From contig URGL01000011.1 in NCBI GenBank assembly GCA_900547405.1, positions 1 through 45,704 on the forward strand: a stretch of 45,704 nucleotides of DNA, in the 5' to 3' direction. Positions 1 to 8,390 of the stretch are shown in pieces (position 1 is the first letter of the stretch; the number at the start of each line of letters is the position of its first letter). The notes under the pieces are model-generated. The model worked only from the letters and a program-made list of their open reading frames with translations. It made no database searches and was not told the DNA's origin. The position numbers and the translations under genes were made by a program. Source of the DNA: an uncultured Eubacteriales bacterium. GTDB lineage: Bacteria > Bacillota > Clostridia > Oscillospirales > Oscillospiraceae.

Positions 1-51
1 TAGAAGAACAGGGGAGACCCTGGATAAATGAACATATGGAGGAAATATGTT

Positions 52-1230
52 ATGAAAAAGATTCTCGCTCTGCTCCTGGCAGCTGTGATGGTCGTTGGCA
101 TGGCCGCCTGCGGCGGCAGCAGCGCTCCTGCCGCTACCGAAGCACCCGCAGCCGAAGGCGGCAACGCTGAGGCTCCCGCCGCTGCCGCTTCTGCGGATGA
201 CATCCCCGATGAGATGACTTCCGCCGACGGCAAGTACCAGGTGGCTTTCGTCACCGACGTGGGCACCCTGAAGGACAAGTCCTTCAACCAGGGCACCTAC
301 GACGGCGTGAAGCTCTACGCCAATGCCAACGGCAAGGCCTACAAGTACTATCAGCCCGCCAACGGCAGCAACGCTACCGATGACGACCGGATCGATGCCG
401 CTACCCTGGCCTGTGAGAACGGCGCCGAGGTGGTCGTGGCCGCCGGCTTCATGCAGGAAACCGCTCTGAGGGTTGCCGCTACCAAGTATCCCGATGTCCA
501 CTTCATCTTCGTCGATGGCTACCCCGTGGCCGGTGATGACGGCAATGTTCTGAAGAACGTGGCCGGTATTGCCTTCGATGAGCAGCAGTCCGGCTACCTG
601 GCCGGTTACGCCGCCGTTATGGAAGGCTACACCAAGCTGGGCTTCACCGGCGGCGGCGGCGGAACCAACCCCGCCTGCGAGCGTTACGGCTATGGCTTTG
701 TCCAGGGTGCTGACGCGGCTGCCGCTGTCAAGGGTGTTAAGGTCGAGATGAACTACTCCTGGCAGTATGGCTCCACCTTCTCCGCTTCCAACGAGCTGCA
801 GACCATGGCTACCGGCTGGTACAACAACGGCACCGAGGCAATCTTCTGCTGCGGCGGCGGTATGTTCTCCTCCGTGGCGGCTGCTGCCGGTGCGGAAGAC
901 GGCAAGGTCATCGGCGTTGACGTTGACCAGTCCTTCGAGTCCAGCTCCGTCATTACCTCTGCCATGAAGGGCCTGGCTGACGCCACTGCCTGGGCTATCG
1001 GCCAGCACTACGACGGCAACTGGGACACCATCGGCGGCAACTCCACCTCTCTGGGTGCCAAGGACAACGCTGTGGGCCTGCCCACCGCTACCTGGTCCCT
1101 GCAGAATTGGAGCGTTGACGAGTACAATGCTCTGCTGGCCGACATCGCTGCCGGTAAGGTGGAGATCTCTTCCGAGCTGGTCGCCGAGCCCGCCAGCACT
1201 GCCAACGTGACCGTGAACATGGTCAAGTAA
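52..1230 (+). CDS. BMP-family nucleoside-binding lipoprotein (ABC importer)
   Basis: Substrate-binding lipoprotein of the BMP/PnrA-like family, expected to capture nucleosides outside the membrane for the permeases encoded downstream. The start is set at 52 rather than the in-frame 28, because GGAGG lies at 38-42 and the sequence then begins as a clean signal peptide (MKKILALLL). A lipobox puts the lipidated Cys at residue 20 (GMAAC), followed by an Ala/Pro/Glu-rich linker to about residue 50. The binding domain shows the family's opening motif VTDVGTLKDKSFNQ and later GVDVDQS. At 392 aa it is normal for the family. It resembles B. subtilis NupN, but the substrate is inferred. A hairpin at 1234-1252 directly follows the stop and may protect the 3' end of the mRNA. 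Confidence 0.93.
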   Translation: MKKILALLLAAVMVVGMAACGGSSAPAATEAPAAEGGNAEAPAAAASADDIPDEMTSADGKYQVAFVTDVGTLKDKSFNQGTYDGVKLYANANGKAYKYYQPANGSNATDDDRIDAATLACENGAEVVVAAGFMQETALRVAATKYPDVHFIFVDGYPVAGDDGNVLKNVAGIAFDEQQSGYLAGYAAVMEGYTKLGFTGGGGGTNPACERYGYGFVQGADAAAAVKGVKVEMNYSWQYGSTFSASNELQTMATGWYNNGTEAIFCCGGGMFSSVAAAAGAEDGKVIGVDVDQSFESSSVITSAMKGLADATAWAIGQHYDGNWDTIGGNSTSLGAKDNAVGLPTATWSLQNWSVDEYNALLADIAAGKVEISSELVAEPASTANVTVNMVK

Positions 1231-1316
1231 GTTGGTTCTTCCGGGAAGGACCTACTGAATGATGTGCATCCGGTTTTTGGGTGCTGTCATGTGAACTGAA
1301 TCATTCGTGTCTCGTT

Positions 1317-1354
1317 ATGGGTGCCTCTCTGAATTTCCTGGGAGGCATCCATTT
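1317..1354 (+). terminator. Putative rho-independent terminator after the BMP gene
   Basis: A 13-bp stem with three G-T pairs (1317-1329 with 1340-1352) encloses a 10-nt loop and is followed by a short T-rich stretch. It would separate the binding-protein mRNA from the phosphorylase gene. The weak T tract suggests partial readthrough. Confidence 0.55.
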
Positions 1355-1414
1355 TGTTATACGGAACGTGTAAGGAAAACCGAACATGCCATGATGAACC
1401 AAAAGGAGGACAAC

Positions 1415-2233
1415 ATGAAAAACACGTTGAATACAGAATTCCCTGACGTTGGGGCAGCACAGTTCCATATCCGCCTGACAGAAGGCCAGATTGCTCCCTA
1501 CGTTTTGCTGCCTGGTGCGCCGGAACGGGTCGAGTTGGTCAAAAAGCAGTGGGAAAATGCGGTAGACCTGGAATTTAACCGGGAGTTTCGTTCCGCGAAA
1601 GGCACCTATGATGGTATGGATATTGCCTGCGTCTCCACCGGCATCGGCACCACAAGTGCGGAGATTTGCCTGCACGAGTTGAAGAACATCGGAGCCCACA
1701 CCACTGTCCGCATCGGCACCACAGGCGCTATCTCCGAATGTTTTCAGCCCGGGGATCTCATCATCCCAGTGGCGGCCATCCGTGCGGACGGCACCAGCGA
1801 TTGCTATGTGGACAAGGCATTCCCAGCGGTGGCCGACCGGATGGTTGTGAACGCCCTTTGCGAGGCCTGTGAGCGTCTTGGCTACCGCTATGGGACAGGG
1901 ATCATGTACAGCCCATCTTCTCTCTACATCGGGCAAGGCCGCAAAATCAGTGAACACGGTTTCTGGCCCTCTCATGCCGAACACCTGATTGAGGATTTGC
2001 GGCAGGCCAGGGTCACCAATATCGACACGGACTCCGCCGGTCACTTCATTGTGGGATATCTGCACGGGATGCGCAGCGCCTCCATTCTGGCCGTGATAAC
2101 CAACCGCATTACCGGGGAGTGGGCGACGGATAAAACCGGTGAAGACCGCGCCTGCCGCGCAGCCTGCGAGGCCATGAAGATTCTGAAGGAATGGGACGAA
2201 CATCCCACAAAATATTCCGTTTTTACCCGTTGA
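1415..2233 (+). CDS. Nucleoside phosphorylase, uridine phosphorylase-like (PNP/UDP family)
   Basis: Predicted cytoplasmic phosphorylase that splits an imported nucleoside with phosphate into base and ribose-1-phosphate. The start at 1415 has AAAGGAGGA eight bases upstream; an in-frame start at 1307 has no such site. Family motifs: phosphate-loop LLPGAPERV near residue 26, STGIGTTSAEICLHEL near 73, and RIGTTGAI near 95. The ribose-binding motif, usually MES in uridine phosphorylases, reads TDS here (IDTDSAGHF), so the usual Glu is Asp. At 272 aa it is slightly longer than the E. coli enzyme. Its place between the binding protein and the ABC transporter genes implies that it processes the imported nucleoside. 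Purine versus pyrimidine preference cannot be read from the sequence. Confidence 0.88.
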   Translation: MKNTLNTEFPDVGAAQFHIRLTEGQIAPYVLLPGAPERVELVKKQWENAVDLEFNREFRSAKGTYDGMDIACVSTGIGTTSAEICLHELKNIGAHTTVRIGTTGAISECFQPGDLIIPVAAIRADGTSDCYVDKAFPAVADRMVVNALCEACERLGYRYGTGIMYSPSSLYIGQGRKISEHGFWPSHAEHLIEDLRQARVTNIDTDSAGHFIVGYLHGMRSASILAVITNRITGEWATDKTGEDRACRAACEAMKILKEWDEHPTKYSVFTR

Positions 2234-2251
2234 AAGCCTATAAAAATATTG

Positions 2252-2280
2252 TTGTAATTTGCCGCTCGGAATGCTATAAT
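2252..2280 (+). promoter_or_regulatory. Sigma-A-type promoter for the nucleoside ABC operon
   Basis: TTGTAA (2252-2257), 17 bp, then TATAAT (2275-2280). It would start transcription near 2287, upstream of the ATPase Shine-Dalgarno box. This rules out the GTG at 2285 as a useful start. Confidence 0.75.
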
Positions 2281-2326
2281 AATTGTGACATTTGTGTTAA
2301 CCACACAGGAAGGAGGGCAACAGATT

Positions 2327-3871
2327 ATGGAGTCCCAATACATAATCGAAATGCTCAACATCAGGAAGGAGTTCCCCGGCATTGTAGCCAACGACGACAT
2401 CACGCTGCAGCTGCGCCGGGGAGAGATCCACGCCCTGCTGGGTGAAAACGGCGCCGGTAAGTCTACCCTTATGAGCGTCCTCTTCGGCCTTTACCAGCCG
2501 GAGGCAGGCGTGATCAAGAAGAACGGCCAGGTCGTTCACATCAACAACCCCAACGATGCTACGGCCCTGAACATCGGCATGGTCCATCAGCACTTCAAGC
2601 TGGTGGATGTGTTCACGGTGCTGGACAACATTATTCTGGGCGCGGAGGATACCAAGCTGGGCTTTCTCCAGAAGAAGGAGGCCCGCCGGAAGGTCCAGGA
2701 GCTGTCGGATAAGTATAAACTCCATGTGGACCTGGACGCCAAGGTGGAGGACATCACCGTTGGTATGCAGCAGCGGACCGAAATACTGAAGATGCTCTAC
2801 CGGGACAATGAGATCCTGATTTTCGACGAGCCCACTGCCGTGCTGACCCCCCAGGAAATCGATGAACTCATGGAGATCATGCGGGGCTTTGCCAAAGAGG
2901 GGAAATCCATCCTCTTCATCACCCACAAGCTCAACGAAATCATGGCTGTGGCAGACCGGTGCACCGTCCTGCGGAAGGGCAAGTATATCGGCACCGTCAA
3001 CATCCAGGACACCAACAAGCAGGAGCTTTCCAACATGATGGTGGGCCGCCCGGTGCAGCTGGAGGTCCAGAAGGAACCAGCCAAGCCTGGCGAAGTGATC
3101 CTGGATGTGGAGGATATGACCGTGCCCTCCAAGCTCCACAAAAACAACGCCGTAAAGGATGTGTCCTTCCAGGTCCGTTCCGGAGAGATCGTCTGCATCG
3201 CCGGTATCGACGGCAACGGCCAGACGGAGCTCATCTACGGCCTCTCCGGGCTGGAGAAGGTCTCCGGCGGTAAGATCACTCTCTGCGGCAAGGACATTAC
3301 CCATCTGTCCGTTCGCAAGCGCAGCGATGCGGGCATGAGCCATATTCCCGAGGACCGGCACAAGCATGGCCTGGTACTGGATGACACACTGGAGAATAAC
3401 ATTGTCCTCCAGCGCTATCGGGAGCCTCAGTTCCAGCACGGCGGCTTCATCCAGAAGGATGCGGTGCGGGCCTATGCCGAAAAGATCATTGAGCAGTACG
3501 ATGTCCGTTCCGGACAGGGTCCCGTGACCATTGCCCGGAGTATGTCCGGCGGCAACCAGCAGAAGGCCATCATTGGCCGGGAAATCGACCGGGACAATCC
3601 CTTCCTCATTGCCGTGCAGCCTACCCGGGGCCTGGACGTAGGTGCCATCGAGTATATCCACGGCCAGCTGATTGCCCAGCGGGATGCCGGGAAGGCGGTG
3701 CTGCTGGTTTCCCTGGAGCTGGACGAGGTCATGAATCTGGCGGACCGGATCCTCGTCATGTACGAGGGCGAGATCGTTGGTGAGCTGGACCCGAAGCAGA
3801 CCAACGTCCAGGAGCTGGGCCTGTATATGTCCGGCGCAAAACGCAATACGAAAGGAGGAGCGCAGGCATGA
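2327..3871 (+). CDS. Nucleoside ABC transporter ATPase, two NBDs (NupO/RbsA-like)
   Basis: Cytoplasmic energiser of the importer, with two nucleotide-binding domains in one 514-aa chain as in B. subtilis NupO and sugar ATPases of the RbsA class. First NBD: Walker A GENGAGKST at residues 39-47, Walker B LIFDEPTAVL, and a signature reduced to VGMQQR. The second NBD is degenerate, as is normal for this family: GIDGNGQTE replaces Walker A, the signature MSGGNQQKA is intact, and VQPTRGLD replaces the Walker B acidic pair. The start at 2327 is preceded by AAGGAGGG. The 3' end overlaps the next gene through ATGA, indicating translational coupling to the permease. Confidence 0.93.
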   Translation: MESQYIIEMLNIRKEFPGIVANDDITLQLRRGEIHALLGENGAGKSTLMSVLFGLYQPEAGVIKKNGQVVHINNPNDATALNIGMVHQHFKLVDVFTVLDNIILGAEDTKLGFLQKKEARRKVQELSDKYKLHVDLDAKVEDITVGMQQRTEILKMLYRDNEILIFDEPTAVLTPQEIDELMEIMRGFAKEGKSILFITHKLNEIMAVADRCTVLRKGKYIGTVNIQDTNKQELSNMMVGRPVQLEVQKEPAKPGEVILDVEDMTVPSKLHKNNAVKDVSFQVRSGEIVCIAGIDGNGQTELIYGLSGLEKVSGGKITLCGKDITHLSVRKRSDAGMSHIPEDRHKHGLVLDDTLENNIVLQRYREPQFQHGGFIQKDAVRAYAEKIIEQYDVRSGQGPVTIARSMSGGNQQKAIIGREIDRDNPFLIAVQPTRGLDVGAIEYIHGQLIAQRDAGKAVLLVSLELDEVMNLADRILVMYEGEIVGELDPKQTNVQELGLYMSGAKRNTKGGAQA

Positions 3872-5079
3872 AAAACAGCTTGGCAAACCTCTATGAAAAG
3901 GAAGCCACCAAAAAGGTGCTCGCTTCTCTGATCTCTATCCTCATTGGCCTGCTGGTAGGCGCGGTGGTGGTCACCATTGTGGGCCTGGCCAAGGAGGCCA
4001 TCGGCCTGTCCGGCATGTGGGACGGCATCCGGATCGTCTTTGTGGGCATTTTCTGCAAGGGCCGTGACGCTGCCGGTGCCCTGGAGTGGGGCTTCAACGG
4101 CCGAACCCTGGGCAATATGCTCTTCCGGGCCACGCCCATTATTATGACCGGCCTGTCTGTAGCCGTGGCCTACAAGACCGGACTCTTCAACATCGGTGCG
4201 CCGGGGCAGTATCTGATGGGCACCATGGCATCCCTGATGATTGCCCTGGGCATTCCCAGCAGCGCCATGCCTACGGGGCTCATCTGGGTCCTGGCTTTTG
4301 TAGGCGGCATTTTGGCAGGTGCTCTGTGGGGCGCGGTCCCTGGGGCCCTGAAAGCCTTCCTGAATATCAACGAGGTCCTGGCCTGCATCATGACCAACTG
4401 GCTGGCGGCCAATATTGTCACCTGGGCCTTCGATATGTCCAACTTCAAAAACGTCACCGAGGGTACCAAAACCGCCTATGTCTACAAGACCACCTTCAAC
4501 GGTGTGGCAACCCCCAAGCTGGGTCTGGACAAGCTGTTCCCCAACTCCCAGGTCAACGCGGGCATCCTCATTGCCATTGTCTTCGCCGTAGCGATGTATG
4601 TCTTCATCAATAAGACCACCCTGGGCTATGAGCTGAAGGCCTGCGGCTCCAACCGGCACGCCGCCCGGTACGCCGGTATCAACGACAGACGGAACATCGT
4701 TTTGTCTATGGCCATTGCCGGGGGACTGGCCGGTGCGGGCGCCGCCCTCTACTGGCTCTCCGGCAATACGGAGTTCTATTGGTCTACCTATCAGAGCCTC
4801 CCCGGGGAGGGCTTCAACGGCATTCCCGTGGCCCTGCTCGCCATCAATAATCCCATCGGGGTTGTCTTCACCGGCATTTTCATGGCCATGCTGAAAATCG
4901 TAGGCCAGAACCTGACGGGTTACACCGCCTACAACGAGTATATCACCGATGTGATCATCGGCGTCATTGTCTACCTCAGTGCCTTCTCTCTGGTCATCCG
5001 TATGTGGCTGGAAGGAAAGAAGAAAAAGGAAAATCCTGCCAATGACGCAAATGCTGAGAAAGGAGGGGCCAAGAAATGA
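3868..5079 (+). CDS. Nucleoside ABC transporter permease 1 (NupP-like)
   Basis: Integral membrane permease of the BPD_transp_2 (LivHM/RbsC-like) family. About nine to ten hydrophobic segments are visible, starting at residues 17-45. The conserved cytoplasmic loop appears as GYELKACGSNRHAARYAGI, the ATPase contact region typical of this family. Its C-terminus is Lys-rich and cytoplasmic. It overlaps the ATPase stop by ATGA and has AAAGGAGGAG upstream. It overlaps the following permease the same way, so the two probably assemble as a heterodimeric pore. Length (403 aa) and gene order match nupNOPQ-type clusters. Confidence 0.92.
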   Translation: MKNSLANLYEKEATKKVLASLISILIGLLVGAVVVTIVGLAKEAIGLSGMWDGIRIVFVGIFCKGRDAAGALEWGFNGRTLGNMLFRATPIIMTGLSVAVAYKTGLFNIGAPGQYLMGTMASLMIALGIPSSAMPTGLIWVLAFVGGILAGALWGAVPGALKAFLNINEVLACIMTNWLAANIVTWAFDMSNFKNVTEGTKTAYVYKTTFNGVATPKLGLDKLFPNSQVNAGILIAIVFAVAMYVFINKTTLGYELKACGSNRHAARYAGINDRRNIVLSMAIAGGLAGAGAALYWLSGNTEFYWSTYQSLPGEGFNGIPVALLAINNPIGVVFTGIFMAMLKIVGQNLTGYTAYNEYITDVIIGVIVYLSAFSLVIRMWLEGKKKKENPANDANAEKGGAKK

Positions 5080-6107
5080 CATTCATCATTCAGCAGACTC
5101 TGCTTTACGCGGTTCCTCTGATGATCGTGGCCCTGGCCGGTGTGTTCGCCGAGCGCAGCGGCATCATCAACCTGGCGCTGGAAGGCATCATGATTTTTGG
5201 CGCCTTCATCGGTGTCCTCTTCGTCCGCTCCATGCAGGACCTGGATGTGTTCGTGAACGCTGCCCGGCAGGGGTCCTGGCTGACGCTGCAAGGCCTGGAA
5301 ATTATGGCTATGCTGGTGTCCGCCGCCCTGGGCGCTCTCTTCAGCCTGCTGCTGAGCTTCGCCTCCATCAATCTGAAGGCGGACCAGACCATCGGCGGCA
5401 CCGCCCTGAACCTGATGGCCCCCGCCATGGTGCTGTTCCTCATCCGGATCATCGATGGCCAGAATATCCTGGATATGAAGTCCGGCGATTCTGCCACCTG
5501 GTTTATGCTGAAAAAGTCCACCTTCGGCATTCCCAAGAGCCAGAATATCGGCTTTTTGGGAGAGACCTTCCTGAACAAGGTGTATCTTGCTACCTACATC
5601 TGCATCCTGCTCTTCATTATTATGTCCATCCTGCTGTATAAGACCCGCTTCGGTCTGCGGCTTCGGGCCTGCGGCGAGAATCCTCAGGCGGCAGACAGCC
5701 TGGGCATCAATGTCTACAAGATGCGCTATGCCGGCACCACCATTTCCGGTGCTCTGGCGGGCATGGGCGGCTTTGTCTACGCCCTGACCACCACCAACTG
5801 CACCAGCAACGGCGATGTGGCGGGCTTTGGCTTCCTGGCTCTGGCCGTCATGATCTTCGGCAACTGGAAGCCGCTGAACATTGCCGGGGCCTCCCTGCTG
5901 TTTGGCCTCTTCAAGTGCATTGCCGCTGCCTATTCCAGCATCGACATCAACGGAGACGGCGTGTATATGCTGGCGGAGATCGGCATTTCCTCCCACCTGT
6001 ACCGGATGCTCCCGTACCTGGTGACCCTGGTTGTGCTGGCCTTCACCTCCAAGAAATCCCGGGCCCCCAAGGCCGAGGGTATCCCTTACGATAAGGGAAG
6101 CAGATAA
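5076..6107 (+). CDS. Nucleoside ABC transporter permease 2 (NupQ-like)
   Basis: Second permease of the importer, 343 aa, with the same BPD_transp_2 fold. The N-terminal half carries FAERSGIINLALEGIMIFGAF, the hallmark of this permease class. The coupling loop reads GLRLRACGENPQAADSLGINV. The start overlaps the previous stop (ATGA) and has AAAGGAGGGG upstream. It is the last gene of the operon and is closed by a strong terminator. Confidence 0.92.
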   Translation: MTFIIQQTLLYAVPLMIVALAGVFAERSGIINLALEGIMIFGAFIGVLFVRSMQDLDVFVNAARQGSWLTLQGLEIMAMLVSAALGALFSLLLSFASINLKADQTIGGTALNLMAPAMVLFLIRIIDGQNILDMKSGDSATWFMLKKSTFGIPKSQNIGFLGETFLNKVYLATYICILLFIIMSILLYKTRFGLRLRACGENPQAADSLGINVYKMRYAGTTISGALAGMGGFVYALTTTNCTSNGDVAGFGFLALAVMIFGNWKPLNIAGASLLFGLFKCIAAAYSSIDINGDGVYMLAEIGISSHLYRMLPYLVTLVVLAFTSKKSRAPKAEGIPYDKGSR

Positions 6108-6117
6108 GCTTGTTTGT

Positions 6118-6148
6118 GTCCCCCCAGCCGAAAGGCTGGGGGACTTTG
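6118..6148 (+). terminator. Rho-independent terminator after the nucleoside ABC operon
   Basis: Nine G/C-rich pairs (6121-6129 with 6134-6142) close a GAAA tetraloop. Two further pairs lie beyond a bulge, and a T-rich tail follows. It isolates the transporter operon from the ATPase/TOPRIM cassette. Confidence 0.85.
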
Positions 6149-6214
6149 TAATAGAAAAAATCCTTATGGCTGTAATAATTTTTCATTGCAAGTGTAAAAA
6201 TATTACAGATACTG

Positions 6215-6243
6215 TTGACATAGATTGCCGGATTTGCTATCAT
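6215..6243 (+). promoter_or_regulatory. Promoter of the ATPase/TOPRIM cassette
   Basis: TTGACA (6215-6220), 17 bp, TATCAT (6238-6243), followed by GGAGGAGA ahead of the ATG at 6264. The cassette therefore has its own near-consensus promoter. Confidence 0.8.
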
Positions 6244-6263
6244 GAGTACGGGAGGAGATCGTT

Positions 6264-7397
6264 ATGCTTACAAAAGTATATCTGACAAATTTCTTATCGT
6301 TTCCAAATCGGACGGAATTTGACTTTACAGCTTCGAAATATTCGATTCTAAGCAGTACAAACCTGTATGATGACAGCTATCTCAAGGGGGCTCTTTTTAT
6401 CGGACCCAACGCTGCGGGAAAGTCTAACGCGCTAAAAGGAATTTCGTTCCTGATTGGGCTGATAAAAGGAGAAAATGCCCAATTTGGCCGATATCGGTGT
6501 CATTTTACACGCAATCCGATTATGACACTGGAATACAGTTTTGCTTTCTCTGGGAAAAATGTCCTATATAAAATTGAATATAACGTAAAATCCAGGATCC
6601 TTTCCGAAGAATTGAGAAAAGACGATGTTACCGTATTAAAGCGAGGGGGAACGAAGGGAGAACTGAGAATTGGCGATACGGTGTCAACGGATGACCAACT
6701 CGACGCGGACACACTGTTTTTGCGTACCGCATCCTTTAATACAGGCAGATTTCCACAGGATGCAACACTGCACAGCCTCATGGATTATTTGCTCAATTCG
6801 TATTGCATGGGTGGATACAATCAAGGCAGCCTTTTGGGCAGAATGATTACAAAGTATGCGGAAGAAAACGGTGTTCATGAAATCAATAAGTACCTTCAGG
6901 CGTTCAATTATGATTTCGAAGTTGAGTACGGTTCCGAAAGCTCTGGACTGGGAGCAACGGTCTCTGTTGGATCCAATGAACGAGTCGTGTTTTTTAAACG
7001 AAAGAGTTTCCCATTTCCAAGCATTTTTTACGAGGAGTCTCAGGGCAACCAAGTATTTGCGGACATGCTGCCCTGCCTGATCAATACGATTGAAAAGCCT
7101 GGCATGCTAATCTATGACGAATTTGGAAACAGCCTGCACAATAAGCTGACTGAGAAAATCATTAAGTTCTTCATGAAAGAGGCAAAAAATTCTCAGATTT
7201 TTGTTACGTCGCATCATACGAACCTGATTTCCAATTCTGTTTTCCGCCCGGACCAAATTGATTTGGTCACTTTTAAAGATTCAAAAGGCAGCACTGTGAC
7301 AAGACTTTCTCAGTTCAAACCCAGAGAGGCGCAAAATATGGAGAAAATGTACCTTGGCGGTATGTTTGAGGGATTGCCATTGTATGAAGAAATATAG
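6264..7397 (+). CDS. AAA-family ATPase (RloA/AAA_15-like), first gene of a two-gene cassette
   Basis: SMC/OLD-type AAA ATPase of 377 aa. The N-terminus (LTNFLSFPNRTEFDF) is the strand-loop that opens this class. Walker A GPNAAGKSN lies at residues 47-55, Walker B LIYDEF near 282-287, and the H-loop at TSHHTN near 315. The architecture matches single-chain ATPases paired with a TOPRIM-like nuclease in RloAB- or PARIS-type anti-phage modules (known family behaviour). The role here is inferred. The gene is clearly AT-richer than its neighbours, has its own promoter, and overlaps the next gene by 14 bases, all consistent with an acquired module. A housekeeping role is less likely but not excluded. 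Confidence 0.85.
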   Translation: MLTKVYLTNFLSFPNRTEFDFTASKYSILSSTNLYDDSYLKGALFIGPNAAGKSNALKGISFLIGLIKGENAQFGRYRCHFTRNPIMTLEYSFAFSGKNVLYKIEYNVKSRILSEELRKDDVTVLKRGGTKGELRIGDTVSTDDQLDADTLFLRTASFNTGRFPQDATLHSLMDYLLNSYCMGGYNQGSLLGRMITKYAEENGVHEINKYLQAFNYDFEVEYGSESSGLGATVSVGSNERVVFFKRKSFPFPSIFYEESQGNQVFADMLPCLINTIEKPGMLIYDEFGNSLHNKLTEKIIKFFMKEAKNSQIFVTSHHTNLISNSVFRPDQIDLVTFKDSKGSTVTRLSQFKPREAQNMEKMYLGGMFEGLPLYEEI

Positions 7398-8172
7398 AAT
7401 TGACAAGTCAAAAATGATTGGCAATGTGATTTTTGTGGTTGAGGGTGGCAGACCTGATACGGGTGGAACGGAACTGCGACTGCTAAAACGTATTTTTGCT
7501 GACATTTTGGAATATGAGGTTCAGGAGCTACGCAGGGGACATGATGAATTTATTGCTCACGGTCATAACCCCCATTTTCATGTATTTGCCTTGAATCTTC
7601 CTAAAAACCAGTTGACGCAATTGACAGATGACGCAACGAATGCGGTATATAGGCGAGTAAGTGAAGAATTTCACCTCAAACCAGAGGATTGCCCGATTTT
7701 CTTCTTGTATGACAGAGATTATCTGAGCTATAAGGCGAATGAACTGCGGGGGCCGTATGTCCGGAGATATACCGACCCGTATGGGGACGACCATGGAAAT
7801 CAGGGGCAGCTGCTGCTGAGCTATCCAGCGGTAGAGAGCTATGTACTGTCTTGTTTTCAAACAAATGTCTATGAGCAATCGTTCTTCCTTGGGAAAGATT
7901 TGAAACCGGAACTGGCAAAAGCATCTCTTTCAGAAGAGGACATTTCAAACGAAGATCATCTGATTCATGCGGCAACCGAGATGGATGCGGGGTTGGAAGC
8001 GTTTGGACTGGGCCAATATGATTTGGATGGATTAGCACCGACGCTGCTGGGAGTATACGACTGCCAGCAGGAAAAGTTCGGGAAAGATGGCTCGTTTTCG
8101 TTGCTGTCATTGATATCCATGGCATTGTTGGAATTGGGAATTCTTGTGGAAGAGGATGATTTTGACGTGTAA
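7384..8172 (+). CDS. TOPRIM-like protein (RloB/DUF4435-like), partner of the upstream ATPase
   Basis: 262-aa protein not confidently assigned to a named family. The N-terminus gives a strand followed by VVEGG and, 11 residues after the Glu, TELRLLKRIF, like the catalytic Glu loop of TOPRIM domains. An acidic YDRD motif follows near residue 117, then SYPAVESYVLSCF, the counterpart of the NP.(F/I)E.W.L segment in RloB and DUF4435 proteins. I infer a nuclease-type effector controlled by the ATPase. The start at 7384 overlaps the ATPase stop; the ATG at 7414 is a possible alternative. The C-terminus ends in an acidic patch (EEDDFDV). Confidence 0.7.
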   Translation: MKKYRIDKSKMIGNVIFVVEGGRPDTGGTELRLLKRIFADILEYEVQELRRGHDEFIAHGHNPHFHVFALNLPKNQLTQLTDDATNAVYRRVSEEFHLKPEDCPIFFLYDRDYLSYKANELRGPYVRRYTDPYGDDHGNQGQLLLSYPAVESYVLSCFQTNVYEQSFFLGKDLKPELAKASLSEEDISNEDHLIHAATEMDAGLEAFGLGQYDLDGLAPTLLGVYDCQQEKFGKDGSFSLLSLISMALLELGILVEEDDFDV

Positions 8173-8188
8173 AGAGAAAACAGCCCCC

Positions 8189-8217
8189 TTGACAACCCCG
8201 CCTCCATATGTTATCCT
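8189..8217 (+). promoter_or_regulatory. Promoter of the SAM riboswitch transcript
   Basis: TTGACA (8189-8194), 17 bp, TATCCT (8212-8217). Transcription would begin near 8224, right at the 5' strand of riboswitch helix P1. Confidence 0.75.
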
Positions 8218-8220
8218 AAA

Positions 8221-8312
8221 CCCACCATGAAGAGTGATGCGAGGGACAGACCCGTTGACCATCCGGCAACCTGCTTAGCTGTAAGGTGCCAAAGTCTGAA
8301 GCGATGGCGGAT
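8221..8312 (+). ncRNA. SAM-I-class riboswitch lacking P4
   Basis: The SAM-I core is legible in order: GAAGAG turn (8229-8234), GAGGGA in P2 (8240-8245), CCGGCAACC, then AAGGTGCCAAA before J3/4. The P2 loop CAGAC (8247-8251) pairs perfectly with GTCTG (8294-8298), the diagnostic SAM-I pseudoknot. P2 is GATG with CATC, P3 closes with ACC/GGT, and P1 is CCAT with ATGG. No P4 hairpin lies between the pseudoknot strand and P1, which resembles the SAM-I/IV variant group. SAM binding would stabilise P1 and release the terminator. Confidence 0.85.
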
Positions 8313-8352
8313 ATTGTATTTTTTGCGCCCATCGCTTGCGATGGGCGTTTTT
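8299..8352 (+). terminator. Riboswitch expression platform: antiterminator and terminator
   Basis: The terminator stem is 8326-8333 with 8340-8347, followed by TTTTT (8348-8352). The segment AGCGATGG (8300-8307) pairs perfectly with CCATCGCT (8329-8336), forming a competing antiterminator. The same segment is the 3' strand of P1, so SAM binding should turn the gene off. Confidence 0.82.
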
Positions 8353-8390
8353 CGTTGGCTCTGTGGAAATATATTCAGGAGGAACGAACT

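Noticed and set aside
3472..5082. 536-aa minus-strand open frame
   Set aside because: Shadow of the nucleoside ATPase and permease genes; no start signal and low-complexity composition.
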